Shown one piece after another: positions 34,066 to 42,883 of a stretch of DNA of 64,000 nt; position 1 is the stretch's first letter, and each line of letters begins with the position of its first letter. Below the pieces are notes generated by a model, which had not been told where the DNA came from, ran no database searches, and saw only the letters and a list, made by a program, of their open reading frames with translations. A program made the translations under genes and the position numbers. Source of the stretch: Prauserella aidingensis (GTDB lineage Bacteria > Actinomycetota > Actinomycetes > Mycobacteriales > Pseudonocardiaceae); NCBI RefSeq assembly GCF_024171865.1, contig NZ_JAMTCN010000024.1, forward strand, positions 18,506-82,505. Direction: 5' to 3'.

Positions 34066-34131
34066 CCTCCGCTGCGAAAAGTTGAGCCTGTTCGTTCCCC
34101 ACCCAGGCTAGCGCGCCGCCCCGGAGAAAGC

Positions 34132-34180
34132 CCCCAAGGGCACTTTGGTTGCATTCAATGCAACCAAAGTGCCCTTGGGG
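34132..34180. repeat. Palindromic intergenic element, copy 2 (perfect)
   Basis: Perfect 24-base inverted arms, left beginning CCCCAAGGGCACTTTGGTTG, around a single central C (34156). As RNA it would be one long hairpin. It lies after the ferritin-like gene's stop (34208) and before DUF3107, both minus strand, so a terminator role is possible here, unlike copy 1. Confidence 0.9.
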
Positions 34181-34207
34181 CATCAGGTCTGCTCGGGGCG
34201 GTCGTGG

Positions 34208-34864
34208 TCAGCCCAGGCCGAGTACCTGCATGCGCTTGGCGTGTCCCTGCTGGAGCTTGCGGAACAGCGCCGCGATGCCCGACAGATCGACCGACCCCGC
34301 CACGATGAGCTCGGCGAGCCCGTCCCGTTCGGCGACGATGTACTGCGCCTGAGTCAGTGCCTCGCCGAGGAGCCTGCGCGACCACAGCGACAGCCGGTCG
34401 CGCTGGGTGCTGTCGGCCTCGATGGCGGCCGCCACCTCGCGCTCCGCGAACGCCGAGTGCCCGGTGTCGTCGAGCACGGTGAGCACGAGGCGGCGCACCT
34501 CGTCGTCGAGCACGGTCGAGAGCTCGCGGTACAGGTCGGCGGCGAGGTTGTCGACGACGTAGGCCTTGACCAGGGACTCCAACCACGTGCGCGGCGCCGT
34601 CGACTCCTGGAACGCGTCGACGTGCTTGCGGAACGGCTGCATCGCCTCCTCGACCGACGCGCCGTGGGCGTGCAGATGGTTGGCGAGCATCTCGTAGTGC
34701 CCGATCTCCGCACCGGCCATGGCCGCCAACGCGGCGCGCCCGGCCAGGGTCGGAGCCGATCGTGCGTCCTCGGCGAGCCGGTCGAACGCCGACAACTCGC
34801 CGTAGGCCAGGACCCCGAGCAGGTCGACCACGCCGTCACTGATTTCCGCACGCGCCTCCGTCAC
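34208..34864 (-). CDS. Ferritin-like fold protein (Rv3210c-type)
   Basis: About 218 residues. VVDLLGVLAYGELSAFDRLA, MAGAEIGHYEMLANHLHAHG and TVLDDTGHSAFAEREVAAAI place E and ExxH-like residues in the four helices of a ferritin-like, tRNA-hydroxylase-related bundle. It precedes the RhlE-type helicase divergently, as in M. tuberculosis. Metal and reaction are unproven. The start is uncertain: GTGs at 34864 and 34873 are both in frame, with a weak GGTGA upstream. Confidence 0.78.
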   Translation of the reverse strand: MTEARAEISDGVVDLLGVLAYGELSAFDRLAEDARSAPTLAGRAALAAMAGAEIGHYEMLANHLHAHGASVEEAMQPFRKHVDAFQESTAPRTWLESLVKAYVVDNLAADLYRELSTVLDDEVRRLVLTVLDDTGHSAFAEREVAAAIEADSTQRDRLSLWSRRLLGEALTQAQYIVAERDGLAELIVAGSVDLSGIAALFRKLQQGHAKRMQVLGLG

Positions 34865-35166
34865 GACGTTCACCGTAGTCGAGAGCGCAAACCGGCCCGC
34901 AGTTACCAACGACACGTGATCGAATGCGGCGGGCGTCACGATATGTCGGCGTGTTCGCTGTACACTTGGGACCGAGAGCGATTTTCACCACTCGTGGACC
35001 GCCGCGAAAGACGTATTCGTGGCAGGTGAACACGCAGGTGAGAAGCAATGTGCGTGCACGCCTCGGCGATGTTCCCACACCGTATTTCTTCGCTGGTCAC
35101 GAACGCGAAAACACGGATGTGAGTGTGGTCGAGCCATCGCGGTATATGCCTGGCTTGCGCGCCGGT
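34865..35166. other. Divergent promoter and long leader ahead of the DEAD-box helicase
   Basis: About 300 bases without a convincing gene. The helicase frame is open through it but the translation there lacks family similarity. Base composition is less GC-rich than the flanks (for example GTACACTTGGGACCG near 34960 and TATTTCTTCGC near 35085). This could be a long 5' untranslated leader, as known for cold-inducible RNA helicases; no specific element recognised. Confidence 0.4.
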
Positions 35167-36954
35167 ATGAGAGAGGCGATTTCCATCATCCAGGACCAGA
35201 ACCAGACCGCAGGCGCCGACAGCGCCGGCGGTCCCGCAACCGATGTCGCACCCGACGTTTCCCGCCCCGCCGCGGAAGCCGACACTCCGGCCTTCGCCGA
35301 ATTCGGACTGAAGCCCGAGATCATCTCGGCACTCGCGGCGTCGGGCAAACACCACACCTTCGCCATCCAGGCGCTGACCCTGCCCCTGGCCCTCAAGGGC
35401 GACGACGTGATCGGGCAGGCCCGGACCGGCATGGGCAAGACCCTCGGGTTCGGCGTGCCGCTGCTGCAGCGGCTCGAGACCCCCGGCGACGGCACGCCGC
35501 AGGCGCTGGTCGTCGTCCCCACCCGCGAACTGTGCGTCCAGGTCACCAAGGACCTGGCCGAGGCGGGCGCGAACCTCGGCATCACCGTCGAGTCGATCTA
35601 CGGCGGCAGGCCCTACGAACCGCAGATCGAGGCGCTGCAGCGCGGCGTGGACATCGTCGTCGGCACGCCCGGCAGGCTGCTGGACCTCGCCGAACAGCGT
35701 CACCTCGTGCTCGGCAAGGTCCGCTCGCTGGTGCTCGACGAGGCCGACGAGATGCTCGACCTGGGCTTCCTGCCCGACATCGAGCGCATCCTGCGCATGG
35801 TGCCGGAGGAGCGGCAGACGATGCTGTTCTCGGCCACCATGCCCGGGCCGATCATCAACCTGGCCAGGACGTTCCTGACCCAGCCGACTCACATCCGCGC
35901 CGAGGAGAACGACGCGGGCGCCATCCACGAGCGCACCACGCAGTTCGTCTACCGCGCCCACTCGCTGGACAAGCCCGAGCTCGTCGCGAAGGTGCTGCAG
36001 GCCGGGGGCCGCGGCCTGACGATGATCTTCACGCGCACCAAGCGCACCGCGCAGAAGGTGGCCGACGAGCTCACCGACCGCGGGTTCGCCGCGGCCGCCG
36101 TGCACGGTGACCTCGGCCAGGGCGCGCGGGAGCAGGCGCTGCGGGCCTTCCGTTCCTCGAAGGTCGACGTCCTCGTCGCCACCGACGTCGCGGCGCGCGG
36201 CATCGACGTCGACGACGTGACCCACGTCATCAACTACCAGATGCCCGAGGACGAGAAGACCTACGTCCACCGCATCGGCCGCACCGGCCGCGCGGGCAAG
36301 ACGGGCGTGGCGGTGACCCTCGTCGACTGGGACGAGATCCCCCGGTGGAAGCTGATCTCCGACGAGCTCGGACTGGACCAGCCGGAGCCGGTGGAGACGT
36401 ACTCGACGTCCAAGCACCTCTTCTCCGACCTCGACATCCCCGCCGACGCGACGGGCCGCCTGCCGCTGGGCAAGCGGACCCGTGAGGGGCTGTCCGCCGA
36501 GGACGCCGAGGACCTGGGCGACAAGCGGCGTGAGCGGGGCGGTTCCCGCGACGGCGGCTCTCGCGACGGGGGCGCAGCCCGCTCGCGCAACCGCAAGCCC
36601 CGCAAGCGCACGCGCGGCGGACGCTCCGAGGACGGCGGTCCGGCCGAGTCCACGGGCGCCGAGTCGCCGTCCGACGGTGAGACCGCGCAGACGGGCTCGT
36701 CCGGTTCCGGACGGTCGCGCTCGCGCCGCCGCACCCGCGGTGGCGGCAGCGGGTCGAAGCCCGCCACCGAGAGCCACGCCTCGGCCGACGGCGCCACCGG
36801 CGGTGGCGACGGGCAGGCCGACGGCGGCCAGCGACCCGCGCGCAGGCGGCGCCGCCGCGGCGGGCGCGGCCGGGGCGGTTCCGGCTCCGAGGCCTCGCAG
36901 GACACCACGTCGCAGACCACCAACACGGGCGAAACGTCGGCCGCGGCAGACTGA
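35167..36954 (+). CDS. rhlE: DEAD-box ATP-dependent RNA helicase (RhlE type)
   Basis: 595 residues. Q motif (FAEFGLKPEII, FAIQALTLPLAL), motif I ARTGMGKT, Ia PTRELC, Ib TPGRLLD, motif II LDEADEMLD, III FSATMP, IV MIFTRTKRTA, V ATDVAARGIDVDD and VI HRIGRTGRAGK are all present. After residue about 430 a disordered tail of some 165 residues carries Arg/Gly/Ser clusters (RSRRRTRGGGSGS, RRRRRRGGRGRGG) that should bind RNA. It unwinds RNA in ribosome assembly or decay. ATG at 35167 chosen; an ATG seven codons upstream is possible. Confidence 0.92.
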   Translation: MREAISIIQDQNQTAGADSAGGPATDVAPDVSRPAAEADTPAFAEFGLKPEIISALAASGKHHTFAIQALTLPLALKGDDVIGQARTGMGKTLGFGVPLLQRLETPGDGTPQALVVVPTRELCVQVTKDLAEAGANLGITVESIYGGRPYEPQIEALQRGVDIVVGTPGRLLDLAEQRHLVLGKVRSLVLDEADEMLDLGFLPDIERILRMVPEERQTMLFSATMPGPIINLARTFLTQPTHIRAEENDAGAIHERTTQFVYRAHSLDKPELVAKVLQAGGRGLTMIFTRTKRTAQKVADELTDRGFAAAAVHGDLGQGAREQALRAFRSSKVDVLVATDVAARGIDVDDVTHVINYQMPEDEKTYVHRIGRTGRAGKTGVAVTLVDWDEIPRWKLISDELGLDQPEPVETYSTSKHLFSDLDIPADATGRLPLGKRTREGLSAEDAEDLGDKRRERGGSRDGGSRDGGAARSRNRKPRKRTRGGRSEDGGPAESTGAESPSDGETAQTGSSGSGRSRSRRRTRGGGSGSKPATESHASADGATGGGDGQADGGQRPARRRRRRGGRGRGGSGSEASQDTTSQTTNTGETSAAAD

Positions 36955-36959
36955 CGTCC

Positions 36960-38261
36960 GTGAGCTCCACCGGATCACCAGAGCCGGAGCCGGACACCGC
37001 AACCGGCGACACGACCCACGACGGCGGCTCCGCACCCACCACGGTGCGGAGCCGCCGCTCGCCGTGGAACCGCAGGCGCGACCGCGTCGCCGCCGCGCTG
37101 CTCGCCGTGGCGGCCGTCGTCACGGGCCTCGTCGTCTGGGCGGGCAGCGACAGCCGGGCCACGATCAGTGAGACCGGCCGCGCACCCGGACGGGTGCCCG
37201 CGCAACCGGCCACCGTGCCGCCGGACCTCCACGAGGCGTGGCGGGCGCCGAGCTCGGCGACCCCGGTGCCCGTCGCGACGGCGGGCACCGTGATCACCGG
37301 CCACGACGGGGAGGTCGCAGGCCGCGATCCCGGCACCGGCGAGGTCCGCTGGCGGTACGCCCGCGACCTGCCGTTGTGCACCGTCGGCGCCGAGTGGGAA
37401 CGCGCACTGGCCGTGTACCGCAAGGACGCGGGCTGCAGCGAGGTCACCCAGCTCGACGCCGGCACGGGCGCCCGCACCGCCCAGCGCAACGGCGACGCCG
37501 AACGCGGCACGCGGCTCGTCGGCGACGGCGGGTACGTCACCACCACCGGCGACCGGCTGCTGAACACCTGGCGCGACGACCTGGTCAAGAGCATGGAGTT
37601 CGGGCGCGTGTACGCCCAGGTCAACGCGGGTTACCAGCCACGGCCGAACTGCACCTACGGCACCGTCGCCGCGGCATCGGGCCGTGTCGGGGTGATCGAA
37701 CGCTGTCCCGGCCGCGAGGGCGCGCTGCTGACCGTGCTCAAGGCGGCGCCGGAGGAGTCCGACCAACCGGAACAGGAGTTCTCGCAGACGCTGCCCGAAC
37801 GCGGCGCCAAGCTCGTCGCGATGGTGCCCGGCGGTTCGGCGGTGCTGCTGCCCGAGGCGAGGGAACTCGCCCTGTACGACTCGAAGGGCCGGGAAAAAAC
37901 CCGCTACCCGCTCGACCTTCCGCAGTCCGATCTGGACCGTGAGCCGCGCGACGGTGTGATGCCCACCGTCCGCGGGCCGCAGAACGTCTACTGGTTCACC
38001 GGCTCCCGCACGATGGCACTGTCCACGGCGGACCTGACTCCGCAGTGGACGGTGCACGGCACGCGCGGTCCGGGAACGTCGTACGCCGGGCGGTACCTCG
38101 CGCCGGTCGGCGGCGGGCTGGCCGTGCTCGACGCCGCGAGCGGCGACACCGTCCGCACGATCGCCGTCGACCGCGGCGGTTACCGAGGACCGATCCGCAT
38201 GGCGACCGCGGGCCCCGTGGTGCTCGAACGCCGTGGCGACGAGGTGGTGGCACTGCGATGA
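36960..38261 (+). CDS. Membrane-anchored PQQ-like beta-propeller protein (Rv3212-type)
   Basis: 433 residues. A short cytoplasmic start, one membrane helix (VAAALLAVAAVVTGLVVWAG), then an outside domain with propeller blades such as GHDGEVAGRDPGTGEVRWRY, LAVYRKDAGCSEVTQLDAGT and GGLAVLDAASGDTVRTIAVD, typical of PQQ-like repeats. No enzymatic residues recognised; likely a surface or scaffold protein. GTG start directly after the helicase stop; overlaps the next hydrolase by four bases. Position after rhlE equals M. tuberculosis Rv3212. Confidence 0.82.
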   Translation: MSSTGSPEPEPDTATGDTTHDGGSAPTTVRSRRSPWNRRRDRVAAALLAVAAVVTGLVVWAGSDSRATISETGRAPGRVPAQPATVPPDLHEAWRAPSSATPVPVATAGTVITGHDGEVAGRDPGTGEVRWRYARDLPLCTVGAEWERALAVYRKDAGCSEVTQLDAGTGARTAQRNGDAERGTRLVGDGGYVTTTGDRLLNTWRDDLVKSMEFGRVYAQVNAGYQPRPNCTYGTVAAASGRVGVIERCPGREGALLTVLKAAPEESDQPEQEFSQTLPERGAKLVAMVPGGSAVLLPEARELALYDSKGREKTRYPLDLPQSDLDREPRDGVMPTVRGPQNVYWFTGSRTMALSTADLTPQWTVHGTRGPGTSYAGRYLAPVGGGLAVLDAASGDTVRTIAVDRGGYRGPIRMATAGPVVLERRGDEVVALR

Positions 38262-39106
38262 CCGGGAATCCCCGCACGACCGCGTTCTCCCAGCTGTCCC
38301 CGCACGGCGCCAGGCGGATCGACCTGCCCGGCGGCATCGCCGCGCTGTCCGGTCCCGAACCCGCCGACGTCGCGGGCACCGCACTGCTCGTACCCGGCTA
38401 CACCGGGTCCAAAGAGGACTTCGCACCGCTGCTCGACGGCATCGCCGACGGCGGGCTGCACCCGTTGGCGATCGACCTGCCCGGCCAGTACGAGTCCCCC
38501 GGCCCCGACGACGAGGCCGCGTACCTGCCGGACCGGCTCGGCGAGGTCGTCGCAGAACTGATCACCGCGCTCGACGGCCCCGTCGTGCTGCTCGGCCACT
38601 CCTACGGCGGGCTGGTCTCGCGCGGCGCCGTACTCGCGGGAGCTCCCGTCGCAGGCCTCACCCTCCTCGACAGCGGTCCCGCCCGGCTGCCGCACGGACT
38701 GCGCGCCCAGGCTCTCGAGGCGGGTGAGCCGCTGCTGCGCACCCAGGGCGTCGAAGCCGTGTACGCGATCCGTGAGCAGCTCGGCGGCCTGCCCGCCGCG
38801 GAACTGCGCGAGTTCCTGCGCACGCGGTTCGTCAACTCGGCCGCCGCGGGACTGCTGGGCATGGCGCGCGGCCTACGCAGCGAACCGGACCGCACCGAGG
38901 AACTCGCCGCCGCACTCGGCGACCGCCCCGCGCTCGTCGTCGCGGGCGAACGCGACGACGCCTGGTCCGTCGATCTGCAGAAGGACATGGCCCGCAGGCT
39001 CGCCGCGACGTTCACCGTCGTCCCCCACGCCGCCCACTCCCCCAACACCGAGAACCCGCACTTCCTCCTCGACGTCCTCCTCACCGAGTGGCACGCCTGG
39101 CTCTGA
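38258..39106 (+). CDS. Alpha/beta-hydrolase
   Basis: 282 residues. TALLVPGYTGSKEDFAPLLD, ATP-free serine hydrolase elbow LLGHSYGGLVSRGA, acid near VVAGERDDAWSVDLQ and histidine in VVPHAAHSPNTENP give a complete triad. Ends LLTEWHAWL. Coupled to the beta-propeller gene through ATGA, so the two may act together at the envelope, though no signal peptide is seen. Substrate unknown. Confidence 0.85.
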   Translation: MTGNPRTTAFSQLSPHGARRIDLPGGIAALSGPEPADVAGTALLVPGYTGSKEDFAPLLDGIADGGLHPLAIDLPGQYESPGPDDEAAYLPDRLGEVVAELITALDGPVVLLGHSYGGLVSRGAVLAGAPVAGLTLLDSGPARLPHGLRAQALEAGEPLLRTQGVEAVYAIREQLGGLPAAELREFLRTRFVNSAAAGLLGMARGLRSEPDRTEELAAALGDRPALVVAGERDDAWSVDLQKDMARRLAATFTVVPHAAHSPNTENPHFLLDVLLTEWHAWL

Positions 39107-39128
39107 CGGCCGTCGAGAACCGAACCCC

Positions 39129-39233
39129 GCGTGTTGCAGTTCCGGGGGCGCGTGTTGCAGTTCAGGGGGCGCGTGTTGCGGTTCCAGGCGCTCGTGTTGC
39201 GGTTTCAGGGGCAGGTGTTGCGTATTCCGGGAG
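39129..39233. repeat. Five 21-bp imperfect tandem repeats
   Basis: Five consecutive 21-base units start at 39129, 39150, 39171, 39192 and 39213, with consensus GCGTGTTGCAGTTCCGGGGGC. The last unit contains the stop codon of the LysR gene on the minus strand. The period is a multiple of three. Confidence 0.9.
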
Positions 39234-40155
39234 CCGCCCGGTCCGGTGTCCACGTGTCGTCCACGATCCGCGGCTGTGTGGTGCGCAGGTGATCGCGCAG
39301 CGCGGCCAGCAGTGGATGCCGGTCTCCGCTACGGAAGACCAGGGCGTGCGGGTACACGGGAGTGGGTGCGTGCACGGGGATGCGCCGCAGGTCGTGGCTC
39401 TCCGGCCACAGATAACGATCCCCACTGCCGACGAGCGTGGCCAGCGAGGCCGAGTCGGCGAGCGCGTCCATCAGTGCCTCGTCACCGAAGTGGGGACCCA
39501 GCGCGTCGATGCTCAGTCCGAACGCCTCGGACAACGCCCGGTAGAACTCCTCCCACTCCGACGCCGGCCTGATACCGGGGATCCAAATGCGGTGGCCGAC
39601 CAGGTCCGCGGGTCTGGCCCACGACTCGTTCGCCATCGGGTGAGCCGGACCGACCAGGAGCTCCAGCGGCACGTCCAGGAGTCGTTCGGATCCGATCCCC
39701 GGCGGGAACCCGGATGAGGGTGGGGCGCGGAACGTGGCGTCGACCTTCCCGTCGAGCACGGCCTGAACGGCCTGGTCGGCGGTGTCCTCACTCAATGTGA
39801 TCGCGTCCAGGTTCATCTCCGGGTGGGAACGGTAGAACCGGTACACGGCCTGGGCAGGAGCGATACGCCGGTTGAGGACATCGATGCGCAACGGTCTGCT
39901 GCCGGGGCTCACGGCCTGCTCGGCCTGGTCGACTGCCCTCAGGACACTCTTGGCGTGCGGCAGGAACACCTGTCCATCCAGAGTCGGCCGGGAGCCCCGG
40001 GAGGTCCGCACCAGGAGCGTGACCCCGAGGTGCCTCTCCAGGCCGGCGATCCGCTTGGAGACCGCCTGCTGACTGACCCACAGGTCCTCCGCCGCTGCCT
40101 GGAACTGCCCTGCCTCGGCGACGGCCACGAACGTCCGCAACGCTTCGACATCCAT
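39205..40155 (-). CDS. LysR-family transcriptional regulator
   Basis: 316 residues. The HTH is at 1-60 (MDVEALRTFVAVAEAGQFQA, AAEDLWVSQQAVSKRIAGLE) and the periplasmic-binding-like effector domain from about 90 (RIDVLNRRIAPAQAVYRFYR, LELLVGPAHPMAN). The last residues GIRNTCP come from within the 21-bp repeat array, so the C-terminus has been set by the repeat. It diverges from an acetyltransferase gene and presumably controls it. ATG at 40155; an upstream extension does not resemble the family. Confidence 0.88.
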   Translation of the reverse strand: MDVEALRTFVAVAEAGQFQAAAEDLWVSQQAVSKRIAGLERHLGVTLLVRTSRGSRPTLDGQVFLPHAKSVLRAVDQAEQAVSPGSRPLRIDVLNRRIAPAQAVYRFYRSHPEMNLDAITLSEDTADQAVQAVLDGKVDATFRAPPSSGFPPGIGSERLLDVPLELLVGPAHPMANESWARPADLVGHRIWIPGIRPASEWEEFYRALSEAFGLSIDALGPHFGDEALMDALADSASLATLVGSGDRYLWPESHDLRRIPVHAPTPVYPHALVFRSGDRHPLLAALRDHLRTTQPRIVDDTWTPDRAAPGIRNTCP

Positions 40156-40245
40156 CTCGTCACCGTACGTCCACAACCAACAGTTGTTCGGAGTGCGACG
40201 CATTGTTGTTTGATCACGTTGTCCGCCCGGTGATGGGATCAGCAC

Positions 40246-40797
40246 ATGTCCACCCGCACAGACCAGGTCATGCACGTCCGCACGCCCGAATTCGCCCGAC
40301 ACGCGCAACGGATCGCCGAGGTGACCGACGCGACGTCACGACTCAACGCACTGCCGTTCAGCGATAACGAAGGGCGGGACGAACTACTTTCCGTTGTGTT
40401 CGGCGGCCCACTCCCGGAGTCGGTGACGATCTACCCACCACTGTTCACCGAACACGGACTCAACACGACATTCGGTGAGAACGTCTTCGTCAACCAGGGC
40501 TGCACACTCATGGACAAGGGAGGGATCCGCCTGGGCAACGGCGTGATGATCGCGCCGAAGGTCAGCCTCATCACCGGAGGTCATCCGCTGCCTCTCGCCG
40601 AACGTCGCGAGTACATCTCCTTCGCCCCGATCGTCGTCGAGAACGACGTGTGGATCGGGACAGCAGCCGTGGTCACTCAGGGGGTCACCATCGGTGCCGG
40701 TTCGGTGGTCGCGGCAGGCGCCGTCGTCACCCGGGATGTGCCCGCAGCCACGCTCGTCGCGGGAGTCCCCGCTCAGGTGATCACAACGGTCGGCTGA
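40246..40797 (+). CDS. Left-handed beta-helix O-acetyltransferase (maltose/galactoside type)
   Basis: 183 residues with hexapeptide repeats: [38 protein letters not shown] with the catalytic histidine, then [20 protein letters not shown] and [20 protein letters not shown]. Trimeric acetyl-CoA:sugar acetyltransferase family. The sugar is not indicated. The N-terminal helical part differs from typical LacA. Divergent from the LysR gene with palindrome-like AACAGTTGTT between them. Confidence 0.86.
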   Translation: MSTRTDQVMHVRTPEFARHAQRIAEVTDATSRLNALPFSDNEGRDELLSVVFGGPLPESVTIYPPLFTEHGLNTTFGENVFVNQGCTLMDKGGIRLGNGVMIAPKVSLITGGHPLPLAERREYISFAPIVVENDVWIGTAAVVTQGVTIGAGSVVAAGAVVTRDVPAATLVAGVPAQVITTVG

Positions 40798-40872
40798 ACC
40801 GGCGCGGCCGCGCTCCCGTGCGAGCTCAGCATCCTTGGCTCGACCGCATGCACGTCCGACGCCGACTCGGCC

Positions 40873-41229
40873 TCACGCCCACCAGCAGGTCCACAGTACG
40901 ACACCGGCGATACCGATCACGCCGACACCTGCCAGGCTAGCGACCGCTCCCCGGGCCCGGTCGACCACCGCTGCCTGGAGCGCGATCGCCGTCACCGCAC
41001 CGAGCACGTGCCACACGACCACATCCGTGCCGGGCCCGCTGTCGGTCGCGAACGCAACCACGAGCACGACGACGGCCAGCAACGCGAACCCCGCCGCGAC
41101 CGACCCCGTCAGGCCTCGCCACACGCGACCGCCCACTCCGGCTCGGTCCGGCTCGGTCACGGGCGTCTCCAGTGGTTCGGTGCGGTCGTTCGCTGCGGTC
41201 GTCCTCGTCCAGCCCGGAGCCCGGGTCAC
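40873..41229 (-). CDS. Small membrane protein of unknown function
   Basis: 118 residues. After a polar N-terminus (residues 1-35) there are three hydrophobic segments: SVAAGFALLAVVVLVVAFA, VVWHVLGAVTAIALQAAVVD and AGVGVIGIAGVVLWTCWW. GTG at 41229 overlaps the RecB-like nuclease stop (GTGA), so it is co-translated with that gene. No family recognised with confidence. Confidence 0.65.
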   Translation of the reverse strand: MTRAPGWTRTTAANDRTEPLETPVTEPDRAGVGGRVWRGLTGSVAAGFALLAVVVLVVAFATDSGPGTDVVVWHVLGAVTAIALQAAVVDRARGAVASLAGVGVIGIAGVVLWTCWWA

Positions 41230-42224
41230 GACACACCCCCTGATGATCGGTCCACCCCGGCCGCGGCGCGCGCCGGAGTTCCACCCCTGCCGCCTTCACC
41301 GCCGCCGTCAGCACTACCGACGTCAGCGCTGCCGTCGTCGCCGGTGTCGTCGTTGCCGGTGTCGTCGCGGAGTGGGGCGAGCAGGTCCCACGACCGCGCG
41401 GCAGGTCCCGCCTGTTGCCCGGCGGGGCAGCTCGGGCGGAAGTCGCACCACGAACACCGCCGGCCGGTCCGTGCGGGGAACAGGTCGTCCGGGTCGCCGC
41501 CGTCGGCCAGCTTATCGGTGGCCTGTTGCAGGTCGCCCGCGGTCTCCTCGGCGCGGGTGAGCTGCCTGCGCAGGCTGTCGGGAGTGTGCTCGGCCGCCGC
41601 CACCGTGCCGCTCGGCAGGTGGTGCAGTTCGACGCGCCGACAGGGCGTGTGCAGGGTCCGCTCGGAGGCCACGGCGTACAGCGCAAGCGCTTGCGACGAG
41701 CGCGCCTCGTGCTCGTCGGGTGCACGCCTGCCGGTCTTGTAGTCGACGACCACGAGTTCGCCGTCACGCTCGTCGATCCGGTCGGCGCGACCCTCCACGA
41801 TCATCGACGCCGGGCCGTCGCCGCCTGCCGCCGGTGCGGACACCCACCGCTCGACCCCGCGCGGATCGTCGCTCACGTCGCGGTCGGCCACGTACCGGGC
41901 GACCCAGTCCTTGGCGACTCGCCGGTACTCGGCGGCCTGTTCGGAGTCGGCGAACCCGGCATCCTTCCAGTGCCGGCCCACCAGCGCGGCGGCACGCGCG
42001 GGCGTGCGCTCGGCGGCGGGCAGGTCGAACAGGGCGCGCAGGGCGTTGTGCACCACGGCACCGAGCGTGCTGTGCGCCCACGGCCCCGTGCGCTGCGGCG
42101 TCGGCCGGTCGACGTAGGCCAGCCGGTACCGGCGCGGACAGTCGTCGAACGTCGACAGGCGCGCCGGCGTCACCTTCATCAGGCGACGCGGCGTCACACC
42201 GAAGTCGAACCCCAGTTGCTCCAT
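41226..42224 (-). CDS. RecB-family PD-(D/E)XK exonuclease
   Basis: 332 residues. RLSTFDDCPRRYRLAYVDRP (first Fe-S cysteine), GAVVHNALRALFD (nuclease histidine), MIVEGRADRIDERDG and LVVVDYKTGRRAPDEHE (D and K of the active site), SSQALALYA (QxxxY) and a C-terminal CSWCDFRPSCP. This is a stand-alone Fe-S nuclease of the type next to no helicase (M. tuberculosis Rv2119 group). A 35-residue Asp/Gly/Thr-rich tail (DDTGNDDTGDDGSAD) follows. ATG at 42224. Confidence 0.85.
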   Translation of the reverse strand: MEQLGFDFGVTPRRLMKVTPARLSTFDDCPRRYRLAYVDRPTPQRTGPWAHSTLGAVVHNALRALFDLPAAERTPARAAALVGRHWKDAGFADSEQAAEYRRVAKDWVARYVADRDVSDDPRGVERWVSAPAAGGDGPASMIVEGRADRIDERDGELVVVDYKTGRRAPDEHEARSSQALALYAVASERTLHTPCRRVELHHLPSGTVAAAEHTPDSLRRQLTRAEETAGDLQQATDKLADGGDPDDLFPARTGRRCSWCDFRPSCPAGQQAGPAARSWDLLAPLRDDTGNDDTGDDGSADVGSADGGGEGGRGGTPARAAAGVDRSSGGVS

Positions 42225-42255
42225 CCCGCGCACCGTACCGACAGTCCCCGACACC

Positions 42256-42873
42256 TCACGCGCCGGCGATGAAGCCACGCACGGAGTCCGCCACCAACTG
42301 CACCGCGATCGCCGCCAGCAGCAGACCCGCGATCTTCGCCAGCAGCGTGATACCGCTCTCCCGCAGCACCTTGATGAGCACGCCGGAGTAGCGCATGCAC
42401 ACCCAGATGATCAGGTGCACGGCGACGATGGCACTCGCCAACGCGATGTACCCGCCGGCGTCGCCGTCGGCCTCCCGGACGAACACGATCGTCGCCGCGA
42501 TGGCGCCCGGTCCGGCCAGCAACGGAGTCCCCAGCGGCACGAGCGCGACGTTCACGTCGTCGGCCACCTCGGGTTCGCTGCCGCCCTTGCTCGTGAGCAG
42601 CTCGAGCGCAACCAGCAGCAACAACAACCCACCCGCGCCCTGCAGCGCCGGAATGCCGATGCCCAGGTACGCGAGGATCGCCTGCCCCGCGACCGCGAAC
42701 AGCGCGACGACCAGGAACGACACCAGCACCGCCTGCAACGCCGCGCGCGCCCGCGCCGAGGGCTGCTTGCGGCCGACGAGGCTCAGGAACACCGGCACCG
42801 TGCCGGGCGGATCCATGATGACGACGAGCGTGATCAGGGCTTCGGTGAACAGCGTCAGGTTGAAGTAGTCCAT
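42256..42873 (-). CDS. MarC-family integral membrane protein
   Basis: 205 residues, six hydrophobic segments. Signature stretches: VVIMDPPGTVPVFLSLVG at the first loop and VALVPLGTPLLAGPGAIAAT in the middle, both typical of MarC/UPF0056. Despite the name, MarC proteins are not shown to confer multidrug resistance; function unknown. It starts 10 bases after the PHP-phosphatase stop. ATG at 42873; a GTG immediately before is in frame. Confidence 0.88.
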   Translation of the reverse strand: MDYFNLTLFTEALITLVVIMDPPGTVPVFLSLVGRKQPSARARAALQAVLVSFLVVALFAVAGQAILAYLGIGIPALQGAGGLLLLLVALELLTSKGGSEPEVADDVNVALVPLGTPLLAGPGAIAATIVFVREADGDAGGYIALASAIVAVHLIIWVCMRYSGVLIKVLRESGITLLAKIAGLLLAAIAVQLVADSVRGFIAGA

Positions 42874-42883
42874 CACCGCCGCC

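Noticed and set aside
39129..39233. CRISPR array
   Set aside because: Units are directly adjacent without spacers and imperfect; no cas genes.
42256..42873. Multidrug resistance gene by the MarC name
   Set aside because: MarC family members are not shown to give drug resistance; kept as unknown membrane protein.
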